Origin: JABDNZ01 sp964407425
GTDB taxonomy: Bacteria; Gemmatimonadota; Gemmatimonadetes; Longimicrobiales; Gaopeijiaceae
Assembly: GCA_964407425.1 (NCBI GenBank)
Contig: CAYOVN010000098.1
Coordinates: 1 to 12,976, forward strand
Length of the DNA: 12,976 nt
Reading direction: 5' to 3'
Shown here: piece by piece, positions 1 to 8,352 of the stretch
Layout of the letters: the number at the start of each line of letters is the position of its first letter
How positions within the stretch are numbered: the stretch's first letter is position 1
Position numbers and translations under genes: made by a program
Notes under the pieces: model-generated
Database searches by the model: none
The model's input: the letters and a program-made list of their open reading frames with translations, nothing else
Told to the model about the DNA's origin: nothing

Positions 1-40
1 TTTCTTTTGAGGCCCAGATTCTTGGACCACCGGGGAGGAG

Positions 41-1324
41 TCAGATCCCCAAGACTCTCGTCAGGTGGTAGTTCTTCTTTCCCTTTCTGACCACCAGGAA
101 ACCACCGTCCAGGACATCCGAGAGGGTGACCCTCTTTTCCGGATCCTCGATCCGGACATTGTTGAGGTAGACACCCCCACCTTGGATGGAGCGTCGGGCA
201 TCCCCCTTGGATGAGGCCACCCCGGCCTCGGAAAGGAACTCCAGGACCGGCACGCCCTCGCCCTGTAGATCCTGGCTCGGCCGCTCGGACGAGGGAACAT
301 CCGAGAAGATGTCAGCCACCTCTTCTCCGCTCAGGCCCTCCAGGGCCCCTCCAAAGAGGACCTGGGTGGCCTGCTGGGCCCTGGCCAGGCCTGTCTCGCC
401 GTGGACCCTTCTGGTAACGTCCTCGGCCAGGGCTCGCTGGGCGGCCCGCTCATGGGGTCTCTCAGCCAGGGCCGCTGACAGTTCTTCCACCGCATCCGAA
501 TCCAGGAGGGTGAAGAACTTCAGGTAGGAAATGGCGTCCGTGTCTTCCGTATTGAGCCAGAATTGGTAAAACCTGTAGGGCGAAGTCTTCTCCGGATCCA
601 ACCAGACCGCGCCGGTCTCGGTTTTTCCGAACTTCGTCCCAGAAGAGGTCGTCAACAGGGGAAAGACAACACCAAAGACTCTTTCCCCTCTTACCCTTCG
701 GATGAGATCGATCCCCGCAGTGATGTTACCCCACTGGTCACTCCCACCCATCTGGACGGTGCAACCAAACCGTTCATTCAGGACCAGGTAATCATAGGAT
801 TGCATGAGGGCGTAGCTGAACTCGGTATAGGAGATGCCACCCTCTTCCTCCTCCAGACGCCTCCGCACACTCTCCTTACGCATCAGGGCATTCACGGAAA
901 AGTGCTTCCCCACATCCCTGAGGAAGTCCACCATCTTCAGTTCACCCAACCAGTCGAGGTTGTTCACCATCCGGGCAGGGTTGGACTTCACCTCAAAATC
1001 GAGGAAATGCTCCAACTGGGCTCTGATCCCTGCGAGGTTTTCTGCGGTCCTCTCCTTGCTGAGAAGTTGCCGTTCCTGGGTTTTCCCTGACGGATCGCCA
1101 ATGAGCCCCGTCCCGCCTCCCACCAATCCGATAGGGGAATGACCTGCTCTTTGGAAGTGCACCAGCCCCATGATGGTCAGCAGGTTGCCGACGTGGAACG
1201 AGGAAGCGGTTGGATCGAAACCGATGTACGCGGTCCGAGGCTCCTGTGAAAGAGCCTGGTCCGCGCCTTCGGTGAGGTCCTGCACCATCCCCCGCCATCT
1301 GAGTTCTTCCAATGGGTTCTTCAT
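41..1324 (-). CDS. tyrS: Tyrosyl-tRNA synthetase
   Basis: Cytoplasmic class I aminoacyl-tRNA synthetase that charges tRNA-Tyr with tyrosine using ATP. Numbering from a GTG at 1330, the protein shows the tyrosine pocket YIGFDPT (35-41), the class I HIGH-type motif as HVGN (46-49), the Tyr/Gln/Asp recognition residues around Y173, Q177 and D180, GGSDQWGNI (195-203), and KFGKT (233-237), the TyrRS form of the KMSKS loop. An S4-like RNA-binding domain fills about residues 362-429. Length (427-429) is normal for a bacterial TyrRS. I place the start at the ATG at 1324: TGGAG lies five bases upstream of it, whereas a GTG at 1330 would directly touch that ribosome-binding site. It lies downstream of menE across a gap of about 140 bases, so it probably has its own promoter, although read-through from the men operon is possible. 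Family assignment is certain; only the two-codon start choice is open. Confidence 0.97.
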   Translation of the reverse strand: MKNPLEELRWRGMVQDLTEGADQALSQEPRTAYIGFDPTASSFHVGNLLTIMGLVHFQRAGHSPIGLVGGGTGLIGDPSGKTQERQLLSKERTAENLAGIRAQLEHFLDFEVKSNPARMVNNLDWLGELKMVDFLRDVGKHFSVNALMRKESVRRRLEEEEGGISYTEFSYALMQSYDYLVLNERFGCTVQMGGSDQWGNITAGIDLIRRVRGERVFGVVFPLLTTSSGTKFGKTETGAVWLDPEKTSPYRFYQFWLNTEDTDAISYLKFFTLLDSDAVEELSAALAERPHERAAQRALAEDVTRRVHGETGLARAQQATQVLFGGALEGLSGEEVADIFSDVPSSERPSQDLQGEGVPVLEFLSEAGVASSKGDARRSIQGGGVYLNNVRIEDPEKRVTLSDVLDGGFLVVRKGKKNYHLTRVLGI

Positions 1325-1466
1325 GGCCACTCCAGAAGTGATCGGATCCTACGCAGTTCGTTTCCGTTCTCCGCCAAGCCCCCATCCGCAGACCCGAATA
1401 AGGCGGCATTCAAGCACCCAAATCTAGATGAAAAGCGAATCATTGCTACAGGAAGGATGGCCCGGG
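1325..1466. other. menE-tyrS intergenic gap with leader-like motif
   Basis: This gap between menE and tyrS holds no convincing gene and no clear sigma-70 promoter. Read on the plus strand, 1357-1373 (TTCGTTTCCGTTCTCCG) matches, apart from one missing base, the stretch just upstream of the ribosome-binding sites of the two peptidase genes (minus strand of 12915-12898, and of 11339-11322 with one further change). Here it points away from tyrS, so it cannot act as the tyrS leader in the same sense. A GC-rich imperfect inverted repeat overlaps the menE stop, but no T-run follows it and I do not call a terminator. Confidence 0.35.
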
Positions 1467-2825
1467 CTAAAGGAAAAGGGCCCTTACCGTCTCCCGGTCA
1501 AGTTTCCCGTTCCGGTTCCGGGGCAGGTGCCCGACCGCTCTGAACTCCCGGGGACGCTTGGCCGGGGAGAGCTCGGCCCGGACGTGTCGATCCAACTCAT
1601 CCCTCTGAACAGAAGCCCCGGGATTGGCAACAACGATGGCGGCCACCACTGTCTCGCCCCACTCCCGATCAGGGATTCCCACCACCGCAGCCTCCTCCAC
1701 CCAGGGAAGGGCTTCCAGGACTCGCTCCACTTCCAGGGGTTCAACGTTCACCCCCCCGGTGATGATCCTGTCGGAAAGTCGACCGGTAACCCAGAGGTGG
1801 CCGTCCTCATCCATTCGGCCCAGGTCCCCTGTGTGGAGCCAGCCGTCGGGCTCCACTTGGCCGGCAGCCACGGTGGCGCCCTTCACAACAATCTCTCCGG
1901 ACTCCGCAACCCGGACCTCGACTCCCGAAAGGGGAGGTCCCACAGTGCCGGGCTTTTCTCTCACCAGGACAGGGGGGGCCGTAGCCACCTGGGAGCTGGC
2001 TTCCGTCAGGCCATAGGTTAGAGCCAGAGGGAACCCTCTGCTGGTGGCAGCCCGAACCAGATCAGGTGGAGCGGAAGCCCCCCCGATGAGGAGACAGCGA
2101 AGGGACTCCGGGATTTCCGAATCTCCCCAGGCCTCCAGCGTTCGGTGAAGCATGGTGGGCACCAAAGAGGCGAAACCGATGGCCCCGTCTCTGAGCAGGT
2201 CGACGAACGTACCAACCTCGAAGGGACCCCGGAGGACAAGGACCGACCGGAGAAGAGCTGCTCTCGCGATCAGGGCGATCCCCCCGACATGGGCGGGGGA
2301 AAGGGATCCAAACCATCGATCACCAGCCGAAAGGCCGAGACGGTCCTTCGAGGCCATGGCACTGGCTCGGAGGTTTTTGAAGGAAAGCTGAACCATCTTC
2401 GGCCGACCGGTTGTCCCGGAGGTCAGGAGGAGGGCCGCGATCTCGTCCCCTTCCTTGTTGACGGAGGGGGGAGCGTGGGAGATCCGGTCGCCAATCCACT
2501 GGGATGTCTCGGCCGGTGGATCGTTCAGAAAGAAACGGGGAGCCAGCTCCCTGAGAGCTTCAGTCTTCTCCCTATCTGTCCACTTTTCGTTCAGTGGCGC
2601 AACAACTCCCTCCGCCCTCCAAACCCCATGGATACAGGCCAGAAAGTGCCGATCCAGGGCCCCATCAAGGGCCACCACATCCCCCACCTCCAGCCCGGCG
2701 GACAGAAGCCCTCCAGCTACTCCGTCTGCCTCCCGATCCAAATCCCCGTAGCTCCAAACCCCAGCCGCGTCATCCACGGCCGGACTACCCGGGTCGGAAG
2801 CCAGTGCGTCCCTGAGAAATGGCAT
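1467..2825 (-). CDS. menE: o-Succinylbenzoate-CoA ligase
   Basis: Cytoplasmic acyl-adenylate-forming enzyme that converts o-succinylbenzoate, ATP and CoA to o-succinylbenzoyl-CoA, the substrate of MenB. The 452-residue protein carries the ANL-superfamily signatures in order: the P-loop TSGTTGRPK (135-143), YGLTE (271-275), HTGD (331-334), the hinge region with R349 and D352, and the C-terminal NGK with the probable catalytic lysine K441. Length fits MenE, which is shorter than typical acyl-CoA synthetases. Assignment to MenE rather than another ligase rests mainly on its place at the end of the men cluster. It starts with ATG one base after the menA stop (TGA-A-ATG) and has only a weak ribosome-binding site, so translational coupling to menA is likely. 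In many bacteria menC sits beside menE; here it is absent from the menA-menE junction. Confidence 0.93.
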   Translation of the reverse strand: MPFLRDALASDPGSPAVDDAAGVWSYGDLDREADGVAGGLLSAGLEVGDVVALDGALDRHFLACIHGVWRAEGVVAPLNEKWTDREKTEALRELAPRFFLNDPPAETSQWIGDRISHAPPSVNKEGDEIAALLLTSGTTGRPKMVQLSFKNLRASAMASKDRLGLSAGDRWFGSLSPAHVGGIALIARAALLRSVLVLRGPFEVGTFVDLLRDGAIGFASLVPTMLHRTLEAWGDSEIPESLRCLLIGGASAPPDLVRAATSRGFPLALTYGLTEASSQVATAPPVLVREKPGTVGPPLSGVEVRVAESGEIVVKGATVAAGQVEPDGWLHTGDLGRMDEDGHLWVTGRLSDRIITGGVNVEPLEVERVLEALPWVEEAAVVGIPDREWGETVVAAIVVANPGASVQRDELDRHVRAELSPAKRPREFRAVGHLPRNRNGKLDRETVRALFL

Positions 2826-2826
2826 T

Positions 2827-3774
2827 TCAGCCCAAAGCCAACATGGCCCCCAGGAGGATCCCGTAGAGGCCGGCCGCTCTGGCTGTCGCCCCGAGGGGCG
2901 GGATCAGAACGGTCGGGTCGGATTGGGGGGAGAATCTCATAACGGCCCTCACAGGGGCCATGAGGGGCCAGGCCGCCAGGAGGGAGATGAGGGTCCACCA
3001 ACCCCACCCAAACCAGGCTATGCCGAAAATCGGCACGAAGAAGGCCATCAGGAGGAGGAGGGTGAACTCCACCTTGGTTCCAAGGTGCCCGATCCGGACC
3101 GCCAGTGTCCTCTTCCCGGCCTGTTCGTCCGTTTCGATATCCCTGAGGTTGTTCACGACAAGGATCGCGGTGGCCAGGGAGCCCATTCCCACTCCAGCCC
3201 AGAGAACCTCCGGTCCAAAGGATAGTGCTTGGACCCAGTATGTCCCCCCCACCGCTACCAGGCCGAAGAAGATGAACACGAAAACGTCACCGAGGCCGTG
3301 GTATGCGAGGGGAAAGGGCCCCCCGGTGTAGGCGACGGCACAAATCAGGGATGCGATCCCAATCAGGAGGACGGGTATACCACCGATCCCCACCAGGTAG
3401 ATCCCTAAGACCAGGGCAAGCCCGAGAACCAGGAAGGCCGCGTTCCGAACCGTATGGGGCTTGAAGATACCGGCCTGGGTCATCCGTTCGGGCCCAACCC
3501 TATCCTCCGTGTCGCCACCAATGACAAAATCGTAATAGTCGTTCGCCAGATTGGTGCCGATTTGGATGAGAATGGCTCCGAGGAGAGCGGCCAGTGCAGG
3601 AAGAAGCCGAAATCCCCCTCGGCCAAAGGCCAGGCCTGTCCCCAGGAAGACCGGTGCCGCCGCCGCGGTGAGGGTTTTGGGTCGAGCCCCAACGATCCAT
3701 GCCCGCCAACGGGGCATCTCCTTCAGCCGGGATTGGCGCCCGGCCGATACGAAGCGGCTTACCAGGGAAGCCAC
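2827..3774 (-). CDS. menA: 1,4-Dihydroxy-2-naphthoate polyprenyltransferase
   Basis: Integral membrane UbiA-family prenyltransferase that joins the polyprenyl chain to 1,4-dihydroxy-2-naphthoate, giving demethylmenaquinone. The first Asp-rich motif is NDYYDFVIGGD (78-88) and the second is NNLRDIETD (208-216); both bind the Mg-diphosphate of the prenyl donor. Several hydrophobic membrane helices separate and follow them, and YTGGPFPLAYHGLGD (149-163) is typical of MenA. At 315 residues the length is normal. The start is uncertain. The GTG at 3774 overlaps menB by 16 bases and has AGGAAG just upstream, while an internal ATG at 3717 (residue 20) lies right before the conserved WIVGARPKTL core but directly touches its own AAGGAG. 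The extra 19 residues are not conserved in the family as far as I can judge. It lies between menB and menE and is certainly part of the same operon. Confidence 0.95.
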   Translation of the reverse strand: MASLVSRFVSAGRQSRLKEMPRWRAWIVGARPKTLTAAAAPVFLGTGLAFGRGGFRLLPALAALLGAILIQIGTNLANDYYDFVIGGDTEDRVGPERMTQAGIFKPHTVRNAAFLVLGLALVLGIYLVGIGGIPVLLIGIASLICAVAYTGGPFPLAYHGLGDVFVFIFFGLVAVGGTYWVQALSFGPEVLWAGVGMGSLATAILVVNNLRDIETDEQAGKRTLAVRIGHLGTKVEFTLLLLMAFFVPIFGIAWFGWGWWTLISLLAAWPLMAPVRAVMRFSPQSDPTVLIPPLGATARAAGLYGILLGAMLALG

Positions 3775-4598
3775 GGATACTTCCTGAAATTCGGCTTCCT
3801 TTTCTCTACATAGGCGTTCTTGGCCTCTTGGGCCTCCTCCGTCATGTAGAAGAGAAGAGTGGAGTTTCCGGCCAACTCCTGAATTCCAGCCTGTCCGTCA
3901 ACCGCTGCATTGAAGGCCGATTTGAGGAGGCGAATCGAGAGTGGGCTCTTATCGAGGATTTCCTGGGCCCACTTCCAGCCTTCGGCTTCAAGATCCTCCA
4001 AAGGAACCACAGCATTGACCAGCCCCATGGCCTGGGCTTCTTCCGCATCATACTGGCGGCAAAGATACCAGATTTCCTTCGCCTTCTTCTGTCCTACGAT
4101 GCTGGCCAGGTAGGATGCGCCGAACCCTCCGTCGAAGCTCCCGACCTTGGGCCCGGTCTGGCCGAACACGGCATTGTCGGCGGCGATGGTAAGATCGCAG
4201 ATGACGTGGAGAACGTGGCCGCCTCCGATGGCATACCCTGCCACCAGGGCGATGACGGGTTTGGGCATACTCCGGATATACCGCTGGAGCTCCAGGACAT
4301 TCAACCGTGGAACTCCATCCTTTCCTACATACCCGGCTTCACCCCGGACCTTCTGATCCCCGCCGGAGCAGAAAGCGTACTTCCCGTCCTTGGCAGGGCC
4401 GTTCCCAGTCAGGAGGACGACTCCGATCTCCGTGTCCTCCCCGGCGTCCCGGAAGGCCTCCTGCAGCTCCAGGATGGTGTCCGGCCGAAAGGCGTTCCGG
4501 ACCTCCGGTCGGTTGAAGGCGATGCGGGCCACCCCATCACATTTGTGGTATGTGATGTCTTCGTATTCCTTCACCTGCTCCCAAGCCGGACTACTCAT
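3759..4598 (-). CDS. menB: 1,4-Dihydroxy-2-naphthoyl-CoA synthase
   Basis: Cytoplasmic crotonase-family enzyme that performs the Dieckmann-type ring closure of o-succinylbenzoyl-CoA to 1,4-dihydroxy-2-naphthoyl-CoA. The sequence follows E. coli MenB closely: FNRPEVRNAFRP near the N-terminus, FCSGGDQKVRG (oxyanion-hole region), AGYAIGGGHVLH, QTGPKVGSFDGG containing the active-site Ser/Asp pair, the QKKAKEIWYLCRQYDA block and the C-terminal FYMTEE. Glycine in QTGPKVGSFD, instead of the aspartate of the other subtype (for example M. tuberculosis QTDADVGSFD), indicates the bicarbonate-dependent class; this follows from family knowledge. I choose the ATG at 4598 because AAAGGA lies nine bases upstream; an ATG three codons earlier at 4607 directly abuts that site. 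It follows menD closely, and its end overlaps the proposed menA GTG start. Confidence 0.97.
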   Translation of the reverse strand: MSSPAWEQVKEYEDITYHKCDGVARIAFNRPEVRNAFRPDTILELQEAFRDAGEDTEIGVVLLTGNGPAKDGKYAFCSGGDQKVRGEAGYVGKDGVPRLNVLELQRYIRSMPKPVIALVAGYAIGGGHVLHVICDLTIAADNAVFGQTGPKVGSFDGGFGASYLASIVGQKKAKEIWYLCRQYDAEEAQAMGLVNAVVPLEDLEAEGWKWAQEILDKSPLSIRLLKSAFNAAVDGQAGIQELAGNSTLLFYMTEEAQEAKNAYVEKRKPNFRKYPWLPW

Positions 4599-4626
4599 CA
4601 AGTTCATTCCTTTGGGGGTTATACGT

Positions 4627-6444
4627 TCAACCTTCTCCGAGGCCTTTCATGGCCTCCACCACTGCCCCGACCACAACCCTCCGCTCCTGGTGGGTCTCCC
4701 TTCGCCTCGTTCGAACCTCGAGTATGCTGGGACCTCCCTCCAGGATCAACCGTGAAAAGGTATCCCCGAACTCCGCCAATGAAGTCACACGGGAATACGG
4801 TATCCCGTAGAGGTCCGCCGCCTTCCCGAAATCAAGGCCATGGGGCGTGGAGAAGAATTCCGAGAACGCAGGTTCGTGCTCTCTAACTGGAAGGGTTTCG
4901 AAAATCCCGCCACCATCGTTGTTGATGACGACGAAAACTACTCTCGGCCTGAGGGATTTCAGGGAGAGAAGCCCGTTCATGTCGTGGAAGAACGCCAGGT
5001 CCCCCAAAACCCCGACCGTCGGGGGCGCTCCCGGGCTTCCGCCTGATCCCACCGCGATCCCAATCGTGGTAGAAACAAGCCCATCGATTCCACTCACGCC
5101 TCGATTTCCAAAAACGTGGAAGGTCCCACTCCCAGTCCCTGAAAAGCAGAAGGCGTCCAGGTCCCGGATGGGCATGCTGGAGGCCACGAAAAGGTTGGCC
5201 CCCTGGGGGATTCGGGCGCTGACCGCCGCAAGGACATCCCCTTCCAGCAGCTCCCCGGCTTCCCTTGCCTCCAGGGTCTTTGCGGTTCTTCCTTCCGCCT
5301 CGTCCCACAGGTCCACCCATTCCGCGGCCGAGGCTGGATCGAGGTCCTGGGAAAGCTGGGTCAGGAAATCAGGGGGAGAGGCAAGGATGTAGTCGTGGGC
5401 CGTCGAAAGGTGATCCTTCCACCGGAACCCCTGGTCCACAACGATCTGCCTGGCTTCGCCGGCGTCCTCCAGGAAGGCCAGAAGTGCGGCGGAGGTGGGA
5501 GAACCGCCCACCCGGATGATCAGGTCAGGCGAAAGGGCCGCCCGGGCCGACGGGGAGCGGAGGAAAAGGTCGTAGCCCCCAACCACATGGGCACCCTGGG
5601 CGGGGGTGAACCGAGCGCCGGAGAGGGGATCCGCCAGAACCGGGAATCCGGTCACGGCACCGAGATGTAAGACGGCAGGCCCAACCTCCGAGGGGTTCGG
5701 AACCGGGCCGGCGACGATCAAACCCCTCCGGGATCCCTCCACGGCGGCACGAATTCTCCGCACCTCTTGAGGCTCCGGTAAGGAACGACCTGATGCGACC
5801 CGAACAAACGGCTCTCCTTCCGCCCGCCCTACACCAGCCCCCGGATGGTCCTTTTGAAACTCCTGAACCAGATCATCCTCGGTGACCCCATCCGGATCCA
5901 GGGACGGCTCCAACGGTTTCTCGAAGGGGAAGTTGATGTGAACCGGGCCGGCGGCGGGCCCTCTAGCCAAAGCGTAGGCCCGGGCGGCCACACTTCGGAG
6001 GTGTCGAAGGGAATGATCCTCCAGGACCGGGGGTTCGAGCTCGAAGAAGCCTCTCGGGAAAGTCCCGAAAAGGCGGATCTGATCCATGGACTGATTTGCG
6101 TCAGTATCCCGCAGTCGGTGAGGTCGGTCAGCGGTGAGGACCAGGAGGGGTACCTCCCCCTGAGATGCCTCGATAACCGCAGGATACAGGTTCGCTCCCG
6201 CCGTCCCGGAGGTGGTGATCACCGCAGCCGGCCTCCGAGAGGCCTTTCCGATTCCCAGAGCCATGAACCCCGCCGACCGTTCGTCCACCACGGAGAACAT
6301 CCTGAAGCGACCGTCCTTGACCGCGGCGAGAACGAGGGGGGTGGATCGAGAGCCCGGGGCCACACAGATCTCCTTCACCCCCAGGCGAGCCAGTTCGTCA
6401 AGGAAGGCCCCGGACCACTGCATGTTCAGCACGCCTTTATTCAT
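4627..6444 (-). CDS. menD: 2-Succinyl-5-enolpyruvyl-6-hydroxy-3-cyclohexene-1-carboxylate synthase
   Basis: Thiamine-diphosphate-dependent enzyme catalysing the committed step: 2-oxoglutarate is decarboxylated and its succinic semialdehyde unit is added to isochorismate to give SEPHCHC. The 605-residue protein shows CVAPGSRSTPL (27-37), the cofactor-activating glutamate E55 in VVDERSAGF (same number as in E. coli MenD), TTSGTAGANLYPAVIEA (77-93), GNRGVSGIDG (446-455), and the ThDP/Mg motif running from GDLAFFHDMNG (481-491) to NNDGGG (508-513). Three Pfam-like ThDP-fold domains are intact and the length is usual, if slightly long. The start ATG at 6444 overlaps the menF end by eight bases. 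It has a strong purine-rich ribosome-binding site, GGAGGAGGGG at 6452-6461, seven to twelve bases upstream, so I prefer it to the ATG at 6423. Overlap with menF implies coupled expression. Confidence 0.97.
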   Translation of the reverse strand: MNKGVLNMQWSGAFLDELARLGVKEICVAPGSRSTPLVLAAVKDGRFRMFSVVDERSAGFMALGIGKASRRPAAVITTSGTAGANLYPAVIEASQGEVPLLVLTADRPHRLRDTDANQSMDQIRLFGTFPRGFFELEPPVLEDHSLRHLRSVAARAYALARGPAAGPVHINFPFEKPLEPSLDPDGVTEDDLVQEFQKDHPGAGVGRAEGEPFVRVASGRSLPEPQEVRRIRAAVEGSRRGLIVAGPVPNPSEVGPAVLHLGAVTGFPVLADPLSGARFTPAQGAHVVGGYDLFLRSPSARAALSPDLIIRVGGSPTSAALLAFLEDAGEARQIVVDQGFRWKDHLSTAHDYILASPPDFLTQLSQDLDPASAAEWVDLWDEAEGRTAKTLEAREAGELLEGDVLAAVSARIPQGANLFVASSMPIRDLDAFCFSGTGSGTFHVFGNRGVSGIDGLVSTTIGIAVGSGGSPGAPPTVGVLGDLAFFHDMNGLLSLKSLRPRVVFVVINNDGGGIFETLPVREHEPAFSEFFSTPHGLDFGKAADLYGIPYSRVTSLAEFGDTFSRLILEGGPSILEVRTRRRETHQERRVVVGAVVEAMKGLGEG

Positions 6445-7873
6445 GAGACTTCCCCTCCTCCAGGAGACTGGAGGTCACGCCGGGGGTCTCGGGTCCGCAT
6501 CGTGAGAGGGCCCTCAGGACCGGCTGGAATTTGATTCGCGTTTCGGCCCATTCTTTCTCCGGATCCGAGCCGGCCACGATACCCGCACCCGCAAAGAGTC
6601 TCCATTCCTTCCCCCTCCCCACCGCGGAGCGGAGCGCGGGCACAAAGACTCCATCCCCCTTCTCGTCGAACCAGCCCACCGGGCCTGCATACCATCCCCT
6701 GGAAAAGGGTTCGGCGTCTGCCAGTAGAGCCAAAGCCCTGTCCCGGGGGAACCCACAAACGGCCGGAGTGGGGTGAAGAGCTCTCAACGTGGAGAGGACG
6801 GTCTCATCGACCCGAAGCTTGGAGGTAATGAGGGTTTCGAGATGTTGGATGGCCGAAAGGGTGAGAACATGAGGCTCCCCTTCCGCCTGGATCTCTTCGG
6901 AGACCGTCCCGAGTCGGGTGACCATATCCTCCACGCACACTCGATGCTCCCGGAGATCCTTCTCGCTGTTGAGGAGGGCCCCAGCCAGAGCCGACTGCTC
7001 CTCGGGAGTCTCCCCACGAGGGATGGAGCCTGCCACGGCAGTAGCCCGGAAGGTCCCTGAGGAGACGGTGGCGATAGTCTCTGGGGCCGCCCCTACCAGA
7101 GCATGCCCCTCAGACGGTTCGAAGAGGAACACGTGGGCCCCGGGATTGCCTTTCCAGAGACTCATGGCCACGGACACCGCATCGACTTCTTCCTGGAAGG
7201 CCGCCGTCAGGGCCCGGGCCATGACAACCTTCGAAAGGTCGCCCAGGAAGATCTTGTCGAGGGCACCTCGAACCATGCGGGTCCAGTCCTCTTCCCCGGT
7301 CTCGACCTGCGTCTCAGGGAGATCTCTGCTATCCGTCTCGTCATTCCCGGAGACAGAGGGCAGCGAGCTCAGGAGGCGGTTCGCTTCCTCCTTGAGCTTC
7401 AAGAAGACATCTCCGGGGTCCGCGGGGGAATCTACGTACCGGCGAAGGGTCAGGACTCCCTGCTCCTTCCCTCCCATCAGTTCGATTTCCGGAAGAACAA
7501 AAAGGGCCGGGGGGAAATCGCCCCAAACTCCCTCGGGGAGATGTTCCTCTCCGAAAGAAAAACCTCCGAAGAACTTGGGGTTTGGGGATAAAACCCCATC
7601 GACGGCCTCTGCGACCGCCCCTGTCAGGAGGTGGCCGGCAGTTTCCCAAACGGCGGAAAACCGATCGGCTGATGGCTCCCGAACACCCGCCGACACGGTG
7701 GCAACGTTTCCTATATGGGCAAACCAGCGCCCCTCCCGGGCCCAGAACCCTCTGGCCACCCCTCTTCCCATCCGGAGGAGGGCGAGGGGATGGGCATCCG
7801 GGACAGGCACAGAGAGGGACACGATGCGTCCCTTTCCTATCGGCAGAGCCTCTGTTGTGTCAGCCGTTTCCAT
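6437..7873 (-). CDS. menF: Isochorismate synthase
   Basis: Chorismate-utilising enzyme that isomerises chorismate to isochorismate, the entry to menaquinone synthesis. Numbering from the ATG at 7873 (478 residues), the sequence shows GDLSKVVMAR with general base K215, VGAAPE with general acid E265, AGSIPRG (281-287), the REH..CVEDM metal-site region near 308-316, a histidine-containing QHLETL block and the C-terminal GAGIVAGSDPEKEW (429-442). A typical MenF N-terminal subdomain begins at about residue 16 (RIVSLSVPVPDAHPL). The frame stays open upstream to a TTG at 8353, but that codon lies inside a terminator hairpin. The upstream part also contains a promoter-like element and matches no known MenF region, so I start at 7873. 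No strong ribosome-binding site is visible there (GAGGG twelve bases away). An in-frame ATG at 8293 is the main alternative. It is the first gene of the men operon. Its end overlaps menD. Confidence 0.88.
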   Translation of the reverse strand: METADTTEALPIGKGRIVSLSVPVPDAHPLALLRMGRGVARGFWAREGRWFAHIGNVATVSAGVREPSADRFSAVWETAGHLLTGAVAEAVDGVLSPNPKFFGGFSFGEEHLPEGVWGDFPPALFVLPEIELMGGKEQGVLTLRRYVDSPADPGDVFLKLKEEANRLLSSLPSVSGNDETDSRDLPETQVETGEEDWTRMVRGALDKIFLGDLSKVVMARALTAAFQEEVDAVSVAMSLWKGNPGAHVFLFEPSEGHALVGAAPETIATVSSGTFRATAVAGSIPRGETPEEQSALAGALLNSEKDLREHRVCVEDMVTRLGTVSEEIQAEGEPHVLTLSAIQHLETLITSKLRVDETVLSTLRALHPTPAVCGFPRDRALALLADAEPFSRGWYAGPVGWFDEKGDGVFVPALRSAVGRGKEWRLFAGAGIVAGSDPEKEWAETRIKFQPVLRALSRCGPETPGVTSSLLEEGKSHE

Positions 7874-7936
7874 CCTGGCTTTCAGCCCTCGATCTGATAA
7901 GAAATGCGACTGCTCCAAAGAACCAAAAAGCACGGA

Positions 7937-7964
7937 AATATAGGGCTTTCCGCTCTCGTTCCAA
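7937..7964 (-). promoter_or_regulatory. Candidate sigma-70 promoter of men operon
   Basis: On the minus strand TTGGAA (7964-7959) is followed after 16 bases by TATATT (7942-7937), matching the -35 and -10 consensus at four and five of six positions. Transcription would begin near 7930, giving a leader of roughly 57 bases before the menF ATG at 7873. The surrounding 100 bases are noticeably AT-richer than the flanking coding DNA. It is the best promoter candidate before the five-gene men operon and one reason for rejecting the longer menF start. No experimental evidence supports it. Confidence 0.45.
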
Positions 7965-8002
7965 GGGTTGCCCGCTCCCGGTACACTTGGGGATCTCAAC
8001 CG

Positions 8003-8293
8003 ATCCGAACCCGAGAAAGCCTCAATCCCCATCCACCTTCCATCACGGTGATCCCGGATCCCCAGGACCCCGTCACAGAGCCCATCGGCACCGGAGCCCG
8101 GATAGGAAGGGTTCGGAGGGATGCTTAGAGACACCCTGGCACCGCCAGCCATGTGGGTCGAGTATGCTTCGGGGAAGGTAGCGTCCTCGGCCTCCCCTCG
8201 CAGAGGCAGGAGAAAGCCGGAAAAAGGATCTTCTGCCACCACCCGGCTTCCCAGCCTCGCCCATCCACCGATGGGCCCTCTACCGTGCCTCAT
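8003..8293 (-). pseudogene. Domain relic upstream of menF, discoidin-like
   Basis: About 97 codons in the menF frame, but upstream of the candidate promoter, read like protein and not random sequence: the third codon positions look GC-rich. From the ATG at 8293 the translation includes AYSTHMAGG, then YPGSGADGLCDG (residues 64-75) and RDGRWMGIE (83-91). This spacing recalls the galactose-binding/F5-8 type C-like module following the catalytic domain of many family-20 hexosaminidases, where a form of GxxxLxDGxxGxxDxRDGxWxG is common. The match is from memory and only partial. After residue 97 the codons turn AT-rich and lose that character. It may be the remnant of a lost secreted-enzyme gene, or the true extended N-terminus of MenF. 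I favour a relic but with low confidence. Confidence 0.3.
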
Positions 8294-8352
8294 CGATTCA
8301 TCATCTTCCGAGGGAGCGTCCCATGGGGTCAAGCGGAGGGATGTAGGGAACA

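Noticed and set aside
1..40. tRNA or terminator after tyrS
   Set aside because: Only a five-pair stem with one wobble is possible, with an A-rich rather than T-rich tail; no tRNA arm pattern is visible.
1460..1485. Terminator at the menE end
   Set aside because: The inverted repeat around the stop is imperfect (five pairs) and no T-run follows on the minus strand.
2145..2942. Plus-strand open frame of 265 codons opposite menE and menA
   Set aside because: No recognisable domain, and it overlaps two conserved genes on the other strand.
3699..4886. Plus-strand open frame of 395 codons across menB and the menD end
   Set aside because: It runs antisense to clearly recognisable menB and menD, has no family-like motifs and is explained by GC-rich codon structure.
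6918..7943. Plus-strand open frame of 341 codons opposite menF
   Set aside because: Translation is low-complexity Ser/Arg/Pro-rich, typical of an antisense shadow of a GC-rich gene; menF is unambiguous here.
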